Shown: positions 9,142-21,288 of the stretch, one piece after another
Layout of the letters: each line of letters begins with the position of its first letter
Numbering within the stretch: position 1 is the first letter of the stretch
From: Janthinobacterium sp. Marseille
Lineage (GTDB): Bacteria; Pseudomonadota; Gammaproteobacteria; Burkholderiales; Burkholderiaceae_D
Length of the DNA stretch: 64,000 nucleotides
Assembly (NCBI RefSeq): GCF_000013625.1
Contig: NC_009659.1
Coordinates: forward strand, 248,001 to 312,000
Direction of reading: 5' to 3'
Position numbers and translations under genes: made by a program
The notes under the pieces: model-generated
The model's database searches: none
Seen by the model: only the letters and a program-made list of their open reading frames with translations
What the model was told of the DNA's origin: nothing

Positions 9142-10320
9142 ATGTCATTTATTCGCCTTAGTTTACTCGCATCCCTCCTGCTCGGCCTTGTTTCCTGTTC
9201 CACGCTCCCGCCTCCGCCGGAAAAGCCGGTGGTCCCGCCTAAACCGGTCGTCACGCCGGGTGATTTGCCGAAAACCGAAATCGGCCCGACCCTGCGTCCG
9301 ACTACTTATGCAACATTGCCGGGCTGGCGCCAGGATAATTTGCGTGAAGCCTGGCCCGCCTTCGCTGCTTCATGTTCGGTGTTGATACGCCGTGTGAACT
9401 GGAAAAATGCCTGCAGCGCCGCAGCGAATGTCGATACCGGCAACGTCGATGCGATACGCCAGTACTTTGAAACCTACTTCATTCCTTACCAGGTCAATAA
9501 TCCGGATGGTTCGGACAATGGCCTGGTCACCGGTTACTACGAGCCCCTGCTGCGCGGTTCGCGCAAGCGTGGTGGTCCCTACCAGACTCCCTTGCATCGC
9601 GTGCCGGACGATATCCTGACGATTGAACTGGCCAGCGTCTACCCGGAGCTCAAAGGCATGCGTTTGCGCGGCCGCCTGGTCGGCAACAAAGTAGTGGCTT
9701 ATCCATCGCGTGCGGAAATGGCGCAATCGAATTCGCTGGCCGGCAAGGAAATCCTGTGGGTCGATGATCCGATCGAGGCTTTCTTCCTGCAAGTCCAGGG
9801 CTCCGGCCGTGTGCAGTTGGCCGATGGCAAGGAAATCGTGCGTGTCGCCTATGCGGATCAAAACGGCCAGCCTTATAAATCCATCGGTCGTTATTTGGTC
9901 GACAAAGGTGAAATGACGCTGGACCAGGCTTCGGCACAAAGCATCAAGGCCTGGGTCATCGCCAATCCGACGCGTCAACAGGAATTGCTGAATGCCAATC
10001 CAAGCTATGTCTTCTTCAAGGAAGAAAAGGTGACGGATCCCAGCGTCGGCCCGAAAGGCGCGATGGGCGTACCCTTGACGCCGCAGCGTTCGATCGCGAT
10101 TGACCCGCAATACATACCGATGGGCGCACCGGTCTTCCTTTCGACGACCCAACCGAACAGTAATGCCTTATTGCAACGCCTGGTGATGGCGCAGGATACC
10201 GGCGGTGCGATCAAGAATGCAGTGCGTGCTGACTATTTCTGGGGTTTTGGTGCGCAGGCCGGTGAGCAGGCCGGTCGCATGAAGCAGCGCGGCACGATGT
10301 GGGTGTTACTGCCTAAGTGA
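9142..10320 (+). CDS. mltA: Membrane-bound lytic murein transglycosylase A
   Basis: A 392-residue lipoprotein that cleaves peptidoglycan glycan strands with formation of 1,6-anhydromuramic acid. A lipobox (LGLVSC) ends a short signal peptide, predicting an outer-membrane lipoprotein. A proline-rich linker (PPPPEKPVVPPKP) follows. The MltA core carries VTGYYEPLLRGS and VQGSGRVQLADG, and the C-terminal 3D domain has MGAPVFLST and AQDTGGAIK with the conserved aspartate. The start is the ATG at 9142; a TTG 5 codons upstream is less likely. Followed after 55 bases by the enoyl-CoA hydratase gene. Confidence 0.95.
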   Translation: MSFIRLSLLASLLLGLVSCSTLPPPPEKPVVPPKPVVTPGDLPKTEIGPTLRPTTYATLPGWRQDNLREAWPAFAASCSVLIRRVNWKNACSAAANVDTGNVDAIRQYFETYFIPYQVNNPDGSDNGLVTGYYEPLLRGSRKRGGPYQTPLHRVPDDILTIELASVYPELKGMRLRGRLVGNKVVAYPSRAEMAQSNSLAGKEILWVDDPIEAFFLQVQGSGRVQLADGKEIVRVAYADQNGQPYKSIGRYLVDKGEMTLDQASAQSIKAWVIANPTRQQELLNANPSYVFFKEEKVTDPSVGPKGAMGVPLTPQRSIAIDPQYIPMGAPVFLSTTQPNSNALLQRLVMAQDTGGAIKNAVRADYFWGFGAQAGEQAGRMKQRGTMWVLLPK

Positions 10321-10375
10321 TGTCTGAATAATAAGAATGTAGTCTACGCAGTCCATCTATATAAGGAGCGATTCC

Positions 10376-11152
10376 ATGCAATACGAAAATATTCTGGTCG
10401 AAATCCACGGCAAGGTTGGCGTGATCACCTTGAATCGCCCTGCTGCGCTGAATGCGCTCAATGACAAATTGATGGATGAGCTGGGTTTGGCCCTGCAATC
10501 CTTTGATGGCGATGACGATATCGGCTGCATGATCATTACTGGTAGCGAAAAAGCCTTTGCCGCCGGCGCCGATATCGGCGCGATGGCAACTTATACATAT
10601 ATGGATGTATATAAAGGCGATTACATCACGCGTAACTGGGAGCAAATCCGCAGCGTGCGCAAACCGGTCATCGCTGCAGTTGCTGGTTATGCATTAGGCG
10701 GTGGTTGCGAACTGGCAATGATGTGCGATTTCATCATTGCTGCGGATACGGCCAAGTTCGGCCAACCGGAAATCAAGCTGGGCATTATTCCCGGTGCCGG
10801 CGGTACACAGCGCTTACCGCGTGCGGTATCCAAGTCAAAAGCGATGGATCTGTGCCTGACTGCGCGCATGATGGATGCTGCGGAAGCAGAACGTGCGGGT
10901 TTGGTTTCGCGCGTAGTGGCTGCAGATAAGTTGCATGAAGAAGCGTTGGCGGCGGCAACTGTTATTGCCAATATGTCCCTGCCGATGGTGATGATGGTCA
11001 AAGAGTCTATTAATCGTGCATACGAGACGACGCTGGCCGAAGGTGTGCAGTTCGAGCGCCGTTTATTCCACAGCACCTTTGCTACAGCGGACCAGAAGGA
11101 AGGAATGCAGGCGTTTATAGAGAAGCGCGCGGCGCATTTCAAGAACAGTTAA
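10376..11152 (+). CDS. Enoyl-CoA hydratase
   Basis: A 258-residue crotonase-fold enzyme that hydrates trans-2-enoyl-CoA to 3-hydroxyacyl-CoA. The oxyanion-hole segments [11 protein letters not shown] and [15 protein letters not shown] are present, and both acidic catalytic positions appear intact (Glu in GCELAMM; Glu in [15 protein letters not shown]). A ribosome-binding site AAGGAG sits 7 bases before the ATG. Sequence resembles PaaF/EchA-type short-chain hydratases. No other beta-oxidation gene is adjacent, so its pathway (fatty acid or phenylacetate) cannot be assigned. Confidence 0.93.
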   Translation: MQYENILVEIHGKVGVITLNRPAALNALNDKLMDELGLALQSFDGDDDIGCMIITGSEKAFAAGADIGAMATYTYMDVYKGDYITRNWEQIRSVRKPVIAAVAGYALGGGCELAMMCDFIIAADTAKFGQPEIKLGIIPGAGGTQRLPRAVSKSKAMDLCLTARMMDAAEAERAGLVSRVVAADKLHEEALAAATVIANMSLPMVMMVKESINRAYETTLAEGVQFERRLFHSTFATADQKEGMQAFIEKRAAHFKNS

Positions 11153-11682
11153 TAGCACCTGAAAAAACTAAATTGAAGTATTTCAATTTTATTTCAGGAA
11201 AGCGCTTGCCAAGTTCAAAGAAGCTTTGCTATAGTTCGGCTCCCGTCGCAGAACACGCAGCGAAACGCGCAGGTAGCGAGCTGAAATGTGAGTGTGATGG
11301 GGGTGAAGAAGTGGTGGTTTTGGTCACGTCGTTTTGAAGGAATTTAAAACGAATCTTTTTAAAAAGTTTCTTAAAAAGATGTTGACGAAAACTGAAACAT
11401 GCCACATAATCTCATCTCTCTGCTGCTGACGAACAAAACGATTCGCGGTGCTGCAAACAGCTAAGGTTGAATGCGAAGCAGGCAAGGTTCTTTAAAAATT
11501 AACAGCCGATAAGTGTGGGCGTTTAATGGAAGCGCGGCAGTGAATTTATTCGCTGTCATAACTTTAAACATTAAATGCTCACAAAGAAATATAGATACTT
11601 TCAGTTAAATGAAAGTACCTGTCAGTATTTTGAGTGAGCGACCGGTTCGAAAGAACCTGGCAGCAATGCCAAAAACAGAGAT
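11153..11682 (+). other. rRNA operon upstream and leader region
   Basis: No protein gene is supported in these 530 bases. The first 200 bases are an intergenic spacer after the hydratase gene. An A/T-rich stretch at about 11341-11380 precedes the promoter at 11382-11410 and would fit an UP element. The transcribed leader then runs to the 16S 5' end and holds a boxA-like GTTCTTTAAAAATTAACA at 11487-11504, which in other bacteria recruits the rRNA antitermination complex. Confidence 0.7.
11382..11410 (+). promoter_or_regulatory. rRNA operon promoter
   Basis: A near-consensus sigma-70 promoter: -35 TTGACG (11382-11387), a 17-base spacer, and -10 CATAAT (11405-11410). A/T-rich tracts directly upstream resemble an UP element, as expected for rRNA promoters. 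Confidence 0.75.
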
Positions 11683-13219
<1,537 letters not shown>

Positions 13220-13338
13220 GAGTTTGCGTGAAAGTTAAGCGTCCACACTTATCGGGCTGTTAGTAAGAAAAGAACAGTGAATGTCGGCAGTGCGCAGGCA
13301 GTAATGCTTGTGCGGTGTTGGTTGGTACTGATCCAAAC

Positions 13339-13415
13339 GGGTCTGTAGCTCAGTTGGTTAGAGCACCGTGTTGATAACGCGGGGGTCGTTGGTTCGAGCC
13401 CAACCAGACCCACCA
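13339..13415 (+). tRNA. tRNA-Ile (GAU)
   Basis: A 77-base tRNA including an encoded CCA. The acceptor stem GGGTCTG pairs with CAGACCC, the anticodon loop is TTGATAA (anticodon GAT), and the T arm has GGTTCGAGCC. It lies in the usual place in the 16S-23S spacer. Confidence 0.97.
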
Positions 13416-13437
13416 AGAAATACGTAGTACCGGTTTC

Positions 13438-13513
13438 GGGGGTTTAGCTCAGCTGGGAGAGCACCTGCTTTGCAAGCAGGGGGTCGTCGGTTCGATCCCG
13501 TCAACCTCCACCA
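13438..13513 (+). tRNA. tRNA-Ala (UGC)
   Basis: A 76-base tRNA with encoded CCA, 22 bases after tRNA-Ile. The acceptor GGGGGTT pairs with AACCTCC (one G-U pair). The anticodon loop TTTGCAA gives anticodon TGC. Confidence 0.97.
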
Positions 13514-13814
13514 AGATGTCAAACCTAAGTTGATCTGCATGCAAGTGCAGACGTGATTTAGGTTTGATCTTTTAGATAGATCATTGGCTGTTTTTGTTCT
13601 TTAACAATTTGGAAGAAGTAAAGATTTATTGGTGCGAACCAATGATGCGGAAGCATTGTTAGTTTGCGCTGATGGGTTGTGATTGTATCAAATCAAATAG
13701 TATTGACGATCAGCTGCTCGCAAGGGCAGTCCAGTGTCAATACAGCAAACACGTAGTACTTGTTTGCCTTATAGCCGTCTTTCAGTTGCTTGCAACTGAG
13801 AGGCTAACGTTATA
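13514..13814 (+). other. Second part of the 16S-23S spacer with boxA
   Basis: No gene is seen in these 301 bases. A boxA antitermination element, TGTTCTTTAACA, is at 13595-13606. Complementary tracts near the end (TAGGGACAAGC here and GCTTGTCCCTA after 23S) form the base of the 23S processing stem. Confidence 0.7.
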
Positions 13815-16688
<2,874 letters not shown>

Positions 16689-16833
16689 ATAACCTTAGCA
16701 GGTGTAGGCATTCAAGTAACGTGTGTGATTTGATACATAAAATCACAACCAGTAATACAAAATTTACTTCTTCCAGATTGGGTTATTTGCTCAAGTCAGC
16801 TTTAACGACTTAGCAGGTAACTTTACAAGTTAT

Positions 16834-16947
16834 GCCTGATGACCATAGCGAGTTGGTACCACCCCTTCCCATCCCGAACAGGACCGTGAAACGACTTTGC
16901 GCCGATGATAGTGCTGCAACCAGTGTGAAAGTAGGTCATCGTCAGGC
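16834..16947 (+). rRNA. 5S ribosomal RNA
   Basis: The terminal stem GCCTGATGACC pairs with GGTCATCGTCAGGC, and the internal CCACCCCTTCCCATCCCGAAC motif is typical. Length is about 114 bases. It follows 23S by about 145 bases. Confidence 0.95.
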
Positions 16948-16958
16948 TTTTATTTAGA

Positions 16959-16990
16959 AAACCCTTCAGTAGAAATACTGGAGGGTTTTT
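16959..16990 (+). terminator. rRNA operon terminator
   Basis: A 13-base stem with one G-U pair (16959-16971 with 16976-16988) around a GAAA loop is followed by a T-rich tract. It ends the rRNA transcript 11 bases after 5S. Confidence 0.88.
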
Positions 16991-17260
16991 GCTTTTGTGC
17001 GAGAACTTTGTAAATTCAACGGAAAACTCGCCGAAGAACCAGGCAAACGCGCTTATATTTGTGCAGAGATACGAGATGAGGTATCGATTCGGTGAGCAAC
17101 AGGATGTGGGCCGCGGAGTGAAATGCAATTCTCAACCGTGATCTAAGCGCAATGGCACTATGCGTTGCTGAAAATTTAATCAGCAGGGCTTCCGAATCGT
17201 CCAAGAAAGCATGTTTTACGCAACAGTTAGATACTATTTTTTGATAAAATAGGCGGCTTC
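16991..17260. other. Spacer between rRNA operon and tRNA-Thr
   Basis: No gene is supported. Short frames on both strands are broken by stops. A possible tRNA promoter precedes position 17253, but no clear -35/-10 pair is seen. Confidence 0.5.
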
Positions 17261-17341
<81 letters not shown>

Positions 17342-17344
17342 ATC

Positions 17345-17374
17345 AAAGGGTTAGCGTAACTGCTAACCCTTTTC
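17345..17374 (+). terminator. Terminator after tRNA-Thr
   Basis: The stem AAAGGGTTAGC (17345-17355) pairs with GCTAACCCTTT, followed by T residues, 8 bases after the tRNA. A near copy follows the right repeat at 19461-19489. Confidence 0.85.
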
Positions 17375-17770
17375 TATTTTAGACGTGCCAAATTTGTGCA
17401 TTCGAGCACACCATCAATATCTGAGTGTTAATTCACTCGCAGAGCTGATCTTTGTCTGAAAATCCCAAAGCACACAAGTCGATCTGCATTAGCGTTAAGG
17501 GGCGATATTGCTCGCGTGACTTTGTCGTTTCAGTTGTTGGCCAGGCTCGAAAGCTTGAGCGCGCATTTAGCGAGAGTTGTCGGAAAACGTCGATCAGCAT
17601 AGGCTAGTTCAATAGTGTCAGCGCATAAATAGCACCTGATGGTATTCCGTAGATCCCCCATATTTGCATCTCTCCGTCGATGAGACCTAGTCAGAATTGC
17701 GCTTTGTTCCCTAGCATTGCGTAGCAACAAAATAAATGTTACTACTGCGACATAACTAAAGGGAGGCAAT
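17375..17770. other. Gene-free left part of the tRNA-Thr insert
   Basis: About 400 bases with no supported gene. The minus-strand frame reaching into this stretch is mostly antisense to the Ntn-hydrolase gene. A promoter for the cassette must lie here, but no convincing -35/-10 pair was found. A small inverted repeat, GAGTG-TTAATT-CACTC, occurs at about 17421-17436. Confidence 0.5.
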
Positions 17771-19057
17771 ATGACGTGTGAAGTTGCGGTAATGAACAAG
17801 TACGCCGTCGTTATAGCGGCAGACAGTGCTGTTACGTTTACTGATGAGAACGGCAAGGAAAGATACTCAAAGGGGGGGAACAAAATATTCCAACTTTCAT
17901 CATTTGAACCTGTAGGAGTAATGATATTCGGCTCGGCTAAACTTGATGGAGTGCCGTGGGAAATCATCATAAAAAGCTACCGGGACGATTTAGGGAAAGT
18001 GGCGTTCGCGACGTTAGAGGAATATTCAACATCATTTTGTGACTATGTTAAGCAAGCTGAACACTTCTTTCCACAAAGTGATCTTTTAGAAAATTTTCAA
18101 AAAATTGTTACTACTGCCGCGATTCGTTTATTGAAGCGTTGTAGGGATAAATATCCGCAAATTGACGACTCAACAAAACCAGTTGGAGAACGAACTGTCA
18201 TTTGGGATACCTACGTAGCGGAACAACTAACTGAGTTGGCAGCAATACCATTTCATGCTCAAGTAACTCAGGAAGATGTTGCTACCGCATTGGCAGAAAT
18301 TGAAACCGTAACTCAAAAAGATCCTTCGATTGCAAACTACTTGCAAGGAGAAAATTTGGATGGGGTGTTAAATATTTCTGAATGGTTTTCATTGGCTACC
18401 CAGTTTGTTATTAAATGTCATGATTCGATACTGAGCGGGACTGGCATAGTTTTCTCTGGTTATGGCAAAGATCAGTACTTTCCCGAAGTAATTGAATACT
18501 CTATTTCTGGCTTTGTGCGATATGACCTATTATTCAGACGTGAGGCGCAAAATTCCGCAAAAGTTACTCACGCGGAGCCTTCTGGAATTTTTCAGTTTGC
18601 CATGACCTCGTCTATCCATGCTTTTATACAAGGGGTAGATTTAAGCAGTTTTGGCGCGGCACGAGATAGGTACAAAATACATGCCAAAAACCTAGTGCAA
18701 AATGTGCTTAGTTCTGCAAACGTGCCTATTCCTACCGATTTGGATGATATGGTGAACAAGTCCGAAGACGAGTGGTCTGATGGTTGGGTAGGTGAAATTT
18801 CGGAGAAAAATTATCATCCGATAAAGAGGGTTATTTCATCCTTACCCGTAGACGAAATGGTACATTTGGCCGAAACTTTAGTCGTGTTACAATCCTTAAA
18901 AGAACGTGTAACTAGCTCTAGCCAATCGGTTGGAGGTCCAATTGATGTCGCAGTGATTACGAAGTCGGAAGGTTTAGTTTGGATAAACCGGAAGCATTTT
19001 TTTGATTCTGAGAAAAATCTTAGATATGTCATGCGTCAAAAAGCACTTTATAGTTAA
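17771..19057 (+). CDS. Proteasome-like Ntn-hydrolase family protein
   Basis: A 428-residue protein whose N-terminus matches the proteasome beta/HslV fold. After removal of Met1, Thr2 would be the exposed nucleophile. IAADSAVT then places Asp18 at the position of proteasome Asp17, and GNKIFQL puts Lys38 where archaeal beta subunits have Lys33 (GKKLFQI). GVMIFGSA fits the next strand. HslV also starts directly with Met-Thr. The remaining 300 residues are longer than any HslV and include IVFSGYGKDQYFPEV and a C-terminal VGGPIDVAVIT segment, which may complete the sandwich. Function is unknown. The start is supported by GGGAGG 5 bases upstream. Base composition is AT-rich compared with the neighbours, suggesting transfer. 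Confidence 0.7.
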   Translation: MTCEVAVMNKYAVVIAADSAVTFTDENGKERYSKGGNKIFQLSSFEPVGVMIFGSAKLDGVPWEIIIKSYRDDLGKVAFATLEEYSTSFCDYVKQAEHFFPQSDLLENFQKIVTTAAIRLLKRCRDKYPQIDDSTKPVGERTVIWDTYVAEQLTELAAIPFHAQVTQEDVATALAEIETVTQKDPSIANYLQGENLDGVLNISEWFSLATQFVIKCHDSILSGTGIVFSGYGKDQYFPEVIEYSISGFVRYDLLFRREAQNSAKVTHAEPSGIFQFAMTSSIHAFIQGVDLSSFGAARDRYKIHAKNLVQNVLSSANVPIPTDLDDMVNKSEDEWSDGWVGEISEKNYHPIKRVISSLPVDEMVHLAETLVVLQSLKERVTSSSQSVGGPIDVAVITKSEGLVWINRKHFFDSEKNLRYVMRQKALYS

Positions 19058-19066
19058 GGAGCCTCT

Positions 19067-19249
19067 ATGAACGCAACAAAAAAACAAATTGAAGATCTTG
19101 CGAAATTGCTAGTCCAAGAAAAAGGACGGCATGGATTAATACAATCCACAGCTCCAACGACTAGACCCGTATCAGTTGACGATAAACGCAAGTTAGATCA
19201 ACGATTTCAAGTTCCCGATAGAAAAAAGAATTTTGCAACATCAATATAA
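19067..19249 (+). CDS. Small protein following the Ntn-hydrolase gene (60 residues)
   Basis: A 60-residue, highly charged protein with no signal peptide or membrane segment. It starts 9 bases after the Ntn-hydrolase stop, with a strong TAAGGAG ribosome-binding site, and its stop overlaps the start of a terminator stem. The two genes thus form a closed cassette. Residues 1-22 (KKQIEDLAKLLVQEKGRHG) can form an amphipathic helix; the rest is rich in Thr, Pro, Lys and Arg and may be disordered. No family is recognised. A role as partner, regulator or substrate of the neighbouring enzyme is a guess from position only. Confidence 0.65.
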   Translation: MNATKKQIEDLAKLLVQEKGRHGLIQSTAPTTRPVSVDDKRKLDQRFQVPDRKKNFATSI

Positions 19250-19276
19250 AAAATCCTCCTTTTAGGAGGATTTTTT
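19248..19276 (+). terminator. Terminator of the Ntn-hydrolase cassette
   Basis: A perfect 12-base stem (AAAAAATCCTCC, 19248-19259, with its complement at 19265-19276) and a 5-base loop, ending in six T residues. It is symmetrical and could work in both directions. Confidence 0.88.
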
Positions 19277-19417
19277 ATATTCTAAAGTGCTCAATGACTG
19301 TGATGTTTATCGTCATGTCGCGTCGGTTAATCGAGGTGTTTAGAGCATTTTTTGCGGGGACTTTGGCGCGCATTACACGCATTACGTTAATAAGTTTTAA
19401 AGCGGCTTCATAATCAC

Positions 19418-19456
19418 TAGGTCGGGTGTTCGATTCGCCTCATCAGCACCAGTAAT
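19418..19456 (+). repeat. Right copy of tRNA-Thr 3'-end direct repeat (candidate attR)
   Basis: Identical over 39 bases to 17303-17341. It contains only the T arm and 3' acceptor strand, so it is not a functional tRNA. The preceding bases GCGGCTTC (19402-19409) and TAATCA also match the full tRNA locus, as if about 35 internal bases had been deleted from a second copy. Confidence 0.75.
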
Positions 19457-19460
19457 TTTA

Positions 19461-19489
19461 AAAGGGTTAGCGTAAAGCTAGCCCTTTTT
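19461..19489 (+). terminator. Terminator-like hairpin after the right tRNA repeat
   Basis: AAAGGGTTAGC (19461-19471) pairs with GCTAGCCCTTT (one G-T pair), followed by T residues. It is a near copy of the hairpin after tRNA-Thr. Confidence 0.75.
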
Positions 19490-19648
19490 CATTTCTGCCG
19501 GCGCTCTTGTTAGCGGTCCTCAGCCGTCTCCATTTCATCTATTCAGAGCGCCTTTTATTGCCTCCCTAAAGCGCTAAAATCGCCTGAAAAGGTTCGAAAT
19601 TCCCGTCAAAAAGTGCTGTCGAACCCGTAAAACCCGCAGAATTTGATG

Positions 19649-19666
19649 GAATATATTAATATATTC
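19649..19666. promoter_or_regulatory. AT-rich 18-base palindrome, possible operator
   Basis: GAATATATTAATATATTC is a perfect palindrome 62 bases before the -35 of the TerC gene promoter. Such symmetry suits a dimeric regulator, but no known motif is recognised. Confidence 0.35.
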
Positions 19667-19728
19667 AATGGCTTACATGAAAATTAAGATTGTGTTAGAT
19701 TGCATTTAACGAAATCTTTATATTTTCA

Positions 19729-19757
19729 TTGACAGTGGGTATGGGCTGGCCTATGTT
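19729..19757 (+). promoter_or_regulatory. Promoter of the riboswitch-terC transcript
   Basis: -35 TTGACA (19729-19734), 17-base spacer and -10 TATGTT (19752-19757). Transcription would begin just before the riboswitch aptamer. Confidence 0.7.
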
Positions 19758-19775
19758 GAAGCTAAGTAGTCGCCC

Positions 19776-19864
19776 TTAAAGGGGAGTAGCTTTACTGCAG
19801 AAGCCGTCATTACGGGATTTCCCCGGCCTGCAGGCAACGGCAACGTTGTAGCGAGACCTTTACC
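19776..19864 (+). promoter_or_regulatory. yybP-ykoY (manganese) riboswitch
   Basis: The conserved elements are present in order: TTAAAGGGGAGTAGC (19777-19791), a central arm with GTCATTACGGG, GGCAACGGCAACGTT, and GTAGCGAGACCTTTACC (19849-19864). TAAAGG and CCTTTA form P1. The family senses Mn2+ and usually controls metal exporters, here a TerC-family gene. The 3' strand of P1 is also the 5' arm of the following terminator, so Mn2+ binding would favour P1 and read-through, turning the exporter on. Limits of the aptamer are approximate. Confidence 0.88.
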
Positions 19865-19887
19865 GATAGCAGGTAAAGGTTTTTTTT
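19856..19887 (+). terminator. Riboswitch expression-platform terminator
   Basis: A perfect 9-base stem (ACCTTTACC, 19856-19864, with 19872-19880) is followed by eight T residues. It overlaps the P1 strand of the riboswitch, so the two structures exclude each other. Confidence 0.88.
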
Positions 19888-19947
19888 CGCGTAAATCTTT
19901 TCTGCATGCCGGCGGGCGAAGCAAGCCAGTCGCTGCGAGGAGGAGAG

Positions 19948-20658
19948 ATGGATATGTTCTCGGCGGAATTCTTCTCCGCACTGCTGGCGATCATCATCAT
20001 CGATCTGGTACTGGCCGGTGATAACGCGATAGTGATTGCCCTGGTTGCACGCAAGTTACCGCAACACCTGCAACGCATCACGATTATCGGCGGCACTGTC
20101 GGTGCGGTTGCAGTACGGATTGCGATGACGATCGCTATTGTCTGGTTGCTGAATGTGCCTGGCTTGTTGTTGGTTGGTGGTGTGCTGCTGGTCTGGATCG
20201 CCTACAAATTGCTGGCGCCGGTCCACCAGGAAAAGAAGCACGCTGATGTATCGGCTTCACGTGTCGGTTTATGGGGTGCAATACGCACCATCATTGTGGC
20301 GGACGCGGTGATGGGTATGGATAACGTACTGGGTGTGGCGGGTGCGGCACACGGTGACTTCATGCTGGTGGTGCTGGGCCTGCTGATTAGTGTGCCCATC
20401 ATGGTGTTGGGCAGCACGCTGATTTTGAAATGGGTGGAACGCTATCCGATCATTATCTATATAGGTGCCGGCGTACTGGCCTGGACCGCAGCGAAGATGA
20501 TTGCGAGCGAGCCGCTGGTGCAAGCGTACTTGCTGGAGAACCGGGTTCTTGAATGGTTGCTGTATGGCCTGATCGTAGGCGGGGTCATATTAAGTGGTTG
20601 GCTAAGAGATGCGCCTATTAAATCGACTCGCGGGGAGGCAACACCAAAACATACATAA
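19948..20658 (+). CDS. TerC/YjbE family integral membrane protein, probable Mn2+ exporter
   Basis: A 236-residue protein with about seven hydrophobic segments and the TerC signature, LAGDNAIVIALVARKLP near residues 22-38 and DAVMGMDNVLGVAGAAHG midway, with conserved acidic residues inside the membrane. Family members such as Alx and YkoY export Mn2+ or help load it into exported enzymes. The upstream yybP-ykoY riboswitch supports a manganese role. The start is the ATG at 19948, 3 bases after a strong GAGGAGGAG ribosome-binding site; an ATG 14 codons upstream lacks one. The universal stress protein gene follows after 52 bases. Confidence 0.9.
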   Translation: MDMFSAEFFSALLAIIIIDLVLAGDNAIVIALVARKLPQHLQRITIIGGTVGAVAVRIAMTIAIVWLLNVPGLLLVGGVLLVWIAYKLLAPVHQEKKHADVSASRVGLWGAIRTIIVADAVMGMDNVLGVAGAAHGDFMLVVLGLLISVPIMVLGSTLILKWVERYPIIIYIGAGVLAWTAAKMIASEPLVQAYLLENRVLEWLLYGLIVGGVILSGWLRDAPIKSTRGEATPKHT

Positions 20659-20710
20659 GAAGAACAGTTCACATTAACCGTTAACGTTTATACATTGCGA
20701 GGAGATTACC

Positions 20711-21214
20711 ATGCTCAACATTCTCATACCCGTAGATGGTTCGCGGAATGCATTGCGTGCAGTGGAATACGTTATTCAATATCGTGCCATGCATGACGAA
20801 TTGATCAACGTGAAACTGGCGAATATCCAACCACGTCTGTCGAAATACATCACACGTTTTGTGCCTTCCGGTAACGTGCGTTTGCTGCAAGAAGAACGTG
20901 CCGAACAAGCATTGCAAGGTGCTGTTGATCTGCTGAAAAAAGCAGGAGTCGAGCACTCGGTTCATATCCGCAAAGGCGATGCCGCTGAAGGCATAGTCGC
21001 CTGCGCACAAGAAACCGCAGCGCAAAAAATCGTGATGGGGACGACGCGTAAAAATGCCTTGTCGCGTTTCTTCGAAGGCTCGGTGGTCAACAAAGTCATG
21101 GCCAAGACCGACTTGCCGGTCGAAGTAATTGCGAAAGAAAATGGCAGCAAGCTTGAACGCTTTGGTATCCCTGTTGGTGTCGGCCTGGCCTTCCTGTGGC
21201 TTGCCATCGAGTAA
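20711..21214 (+). CDS. Universal stress protein, UspA family
   Basis: A 167-residue single Usp domain with N-terminal ILIPVDGS and the C-terminal nucleotide-binding loop MGTTRKNALSRFFEGSVVNKVM, close to the G-2x-G-9x-G-S/T pattern of ATP-binding Usp proteins. After the domain there is a short extension ending in a hydrophobic stretch (VGVGLAFLWLAIE), which is unusual and could bind a membrane or partner. Its location 52 bases after the TerC-family gene suggests co-transcription, hence a possible link to metal stress. A ribosome-binding site GAGGAG precedes the ATG. Confidence 0.9.
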   Translation: MLNILIPVDGSRNALRAVEYVIQYRAMHDELINVKLANIQPRLSKYITRFVPSGNVRLLQEERAEQALQGAVDLLKKAGVEHSVHIRKGDAAEGIVACAQETAAQKIVMGTTRKNALSRFFEGSVVNKVMAKTDLPVEVIAKENGSKLERFGIPVGVGLAFLWLAIE

Positions 21215-21260
21215 GCGCCGCTTGTCCGCAAGCGCATCACATAATCAATATGTTGTATCA

Positions 21261-21288
21261 AAGCCGGCGCTGATGCCGGCTTTTTTTT
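21261..21288 (+). terminator. Terminator after the universal stress gene
   Basis: The stem AAGCCGGC (21261-21268) pairs with GCCGGCTT and is followed by six further T residues. Confidence 0.9.

Larger units (their letters stand above)
19277..19728. other. Gene-free stretch with right repeat and upstream region of the riboswitch gene
   Basis: No protein gene is supported. It holds the right tRNA-Thr repeat (19418-19456), a hairpin like the tRNA-Thr terminator (19461-19489), a perfect AT-rich palindrome (19649-19666) and an A/T-rich tract before the promoter at 19729. Confidence 0.6.

Noticed and set aside
17530..17970. 146-codon minus-strand frame at the left side of the insert
   Set aside because: About half is antisense to the well-supported Ntn-hydrolase gene, and the rest shows no motif or ribosome-binding site.
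19402..19456. Second tRNA-Thr
   Set aside because: Only the T arm and 3' acceptor strand are present; the D and anticodon arms are missing, so it cannot be a functional tRNA.
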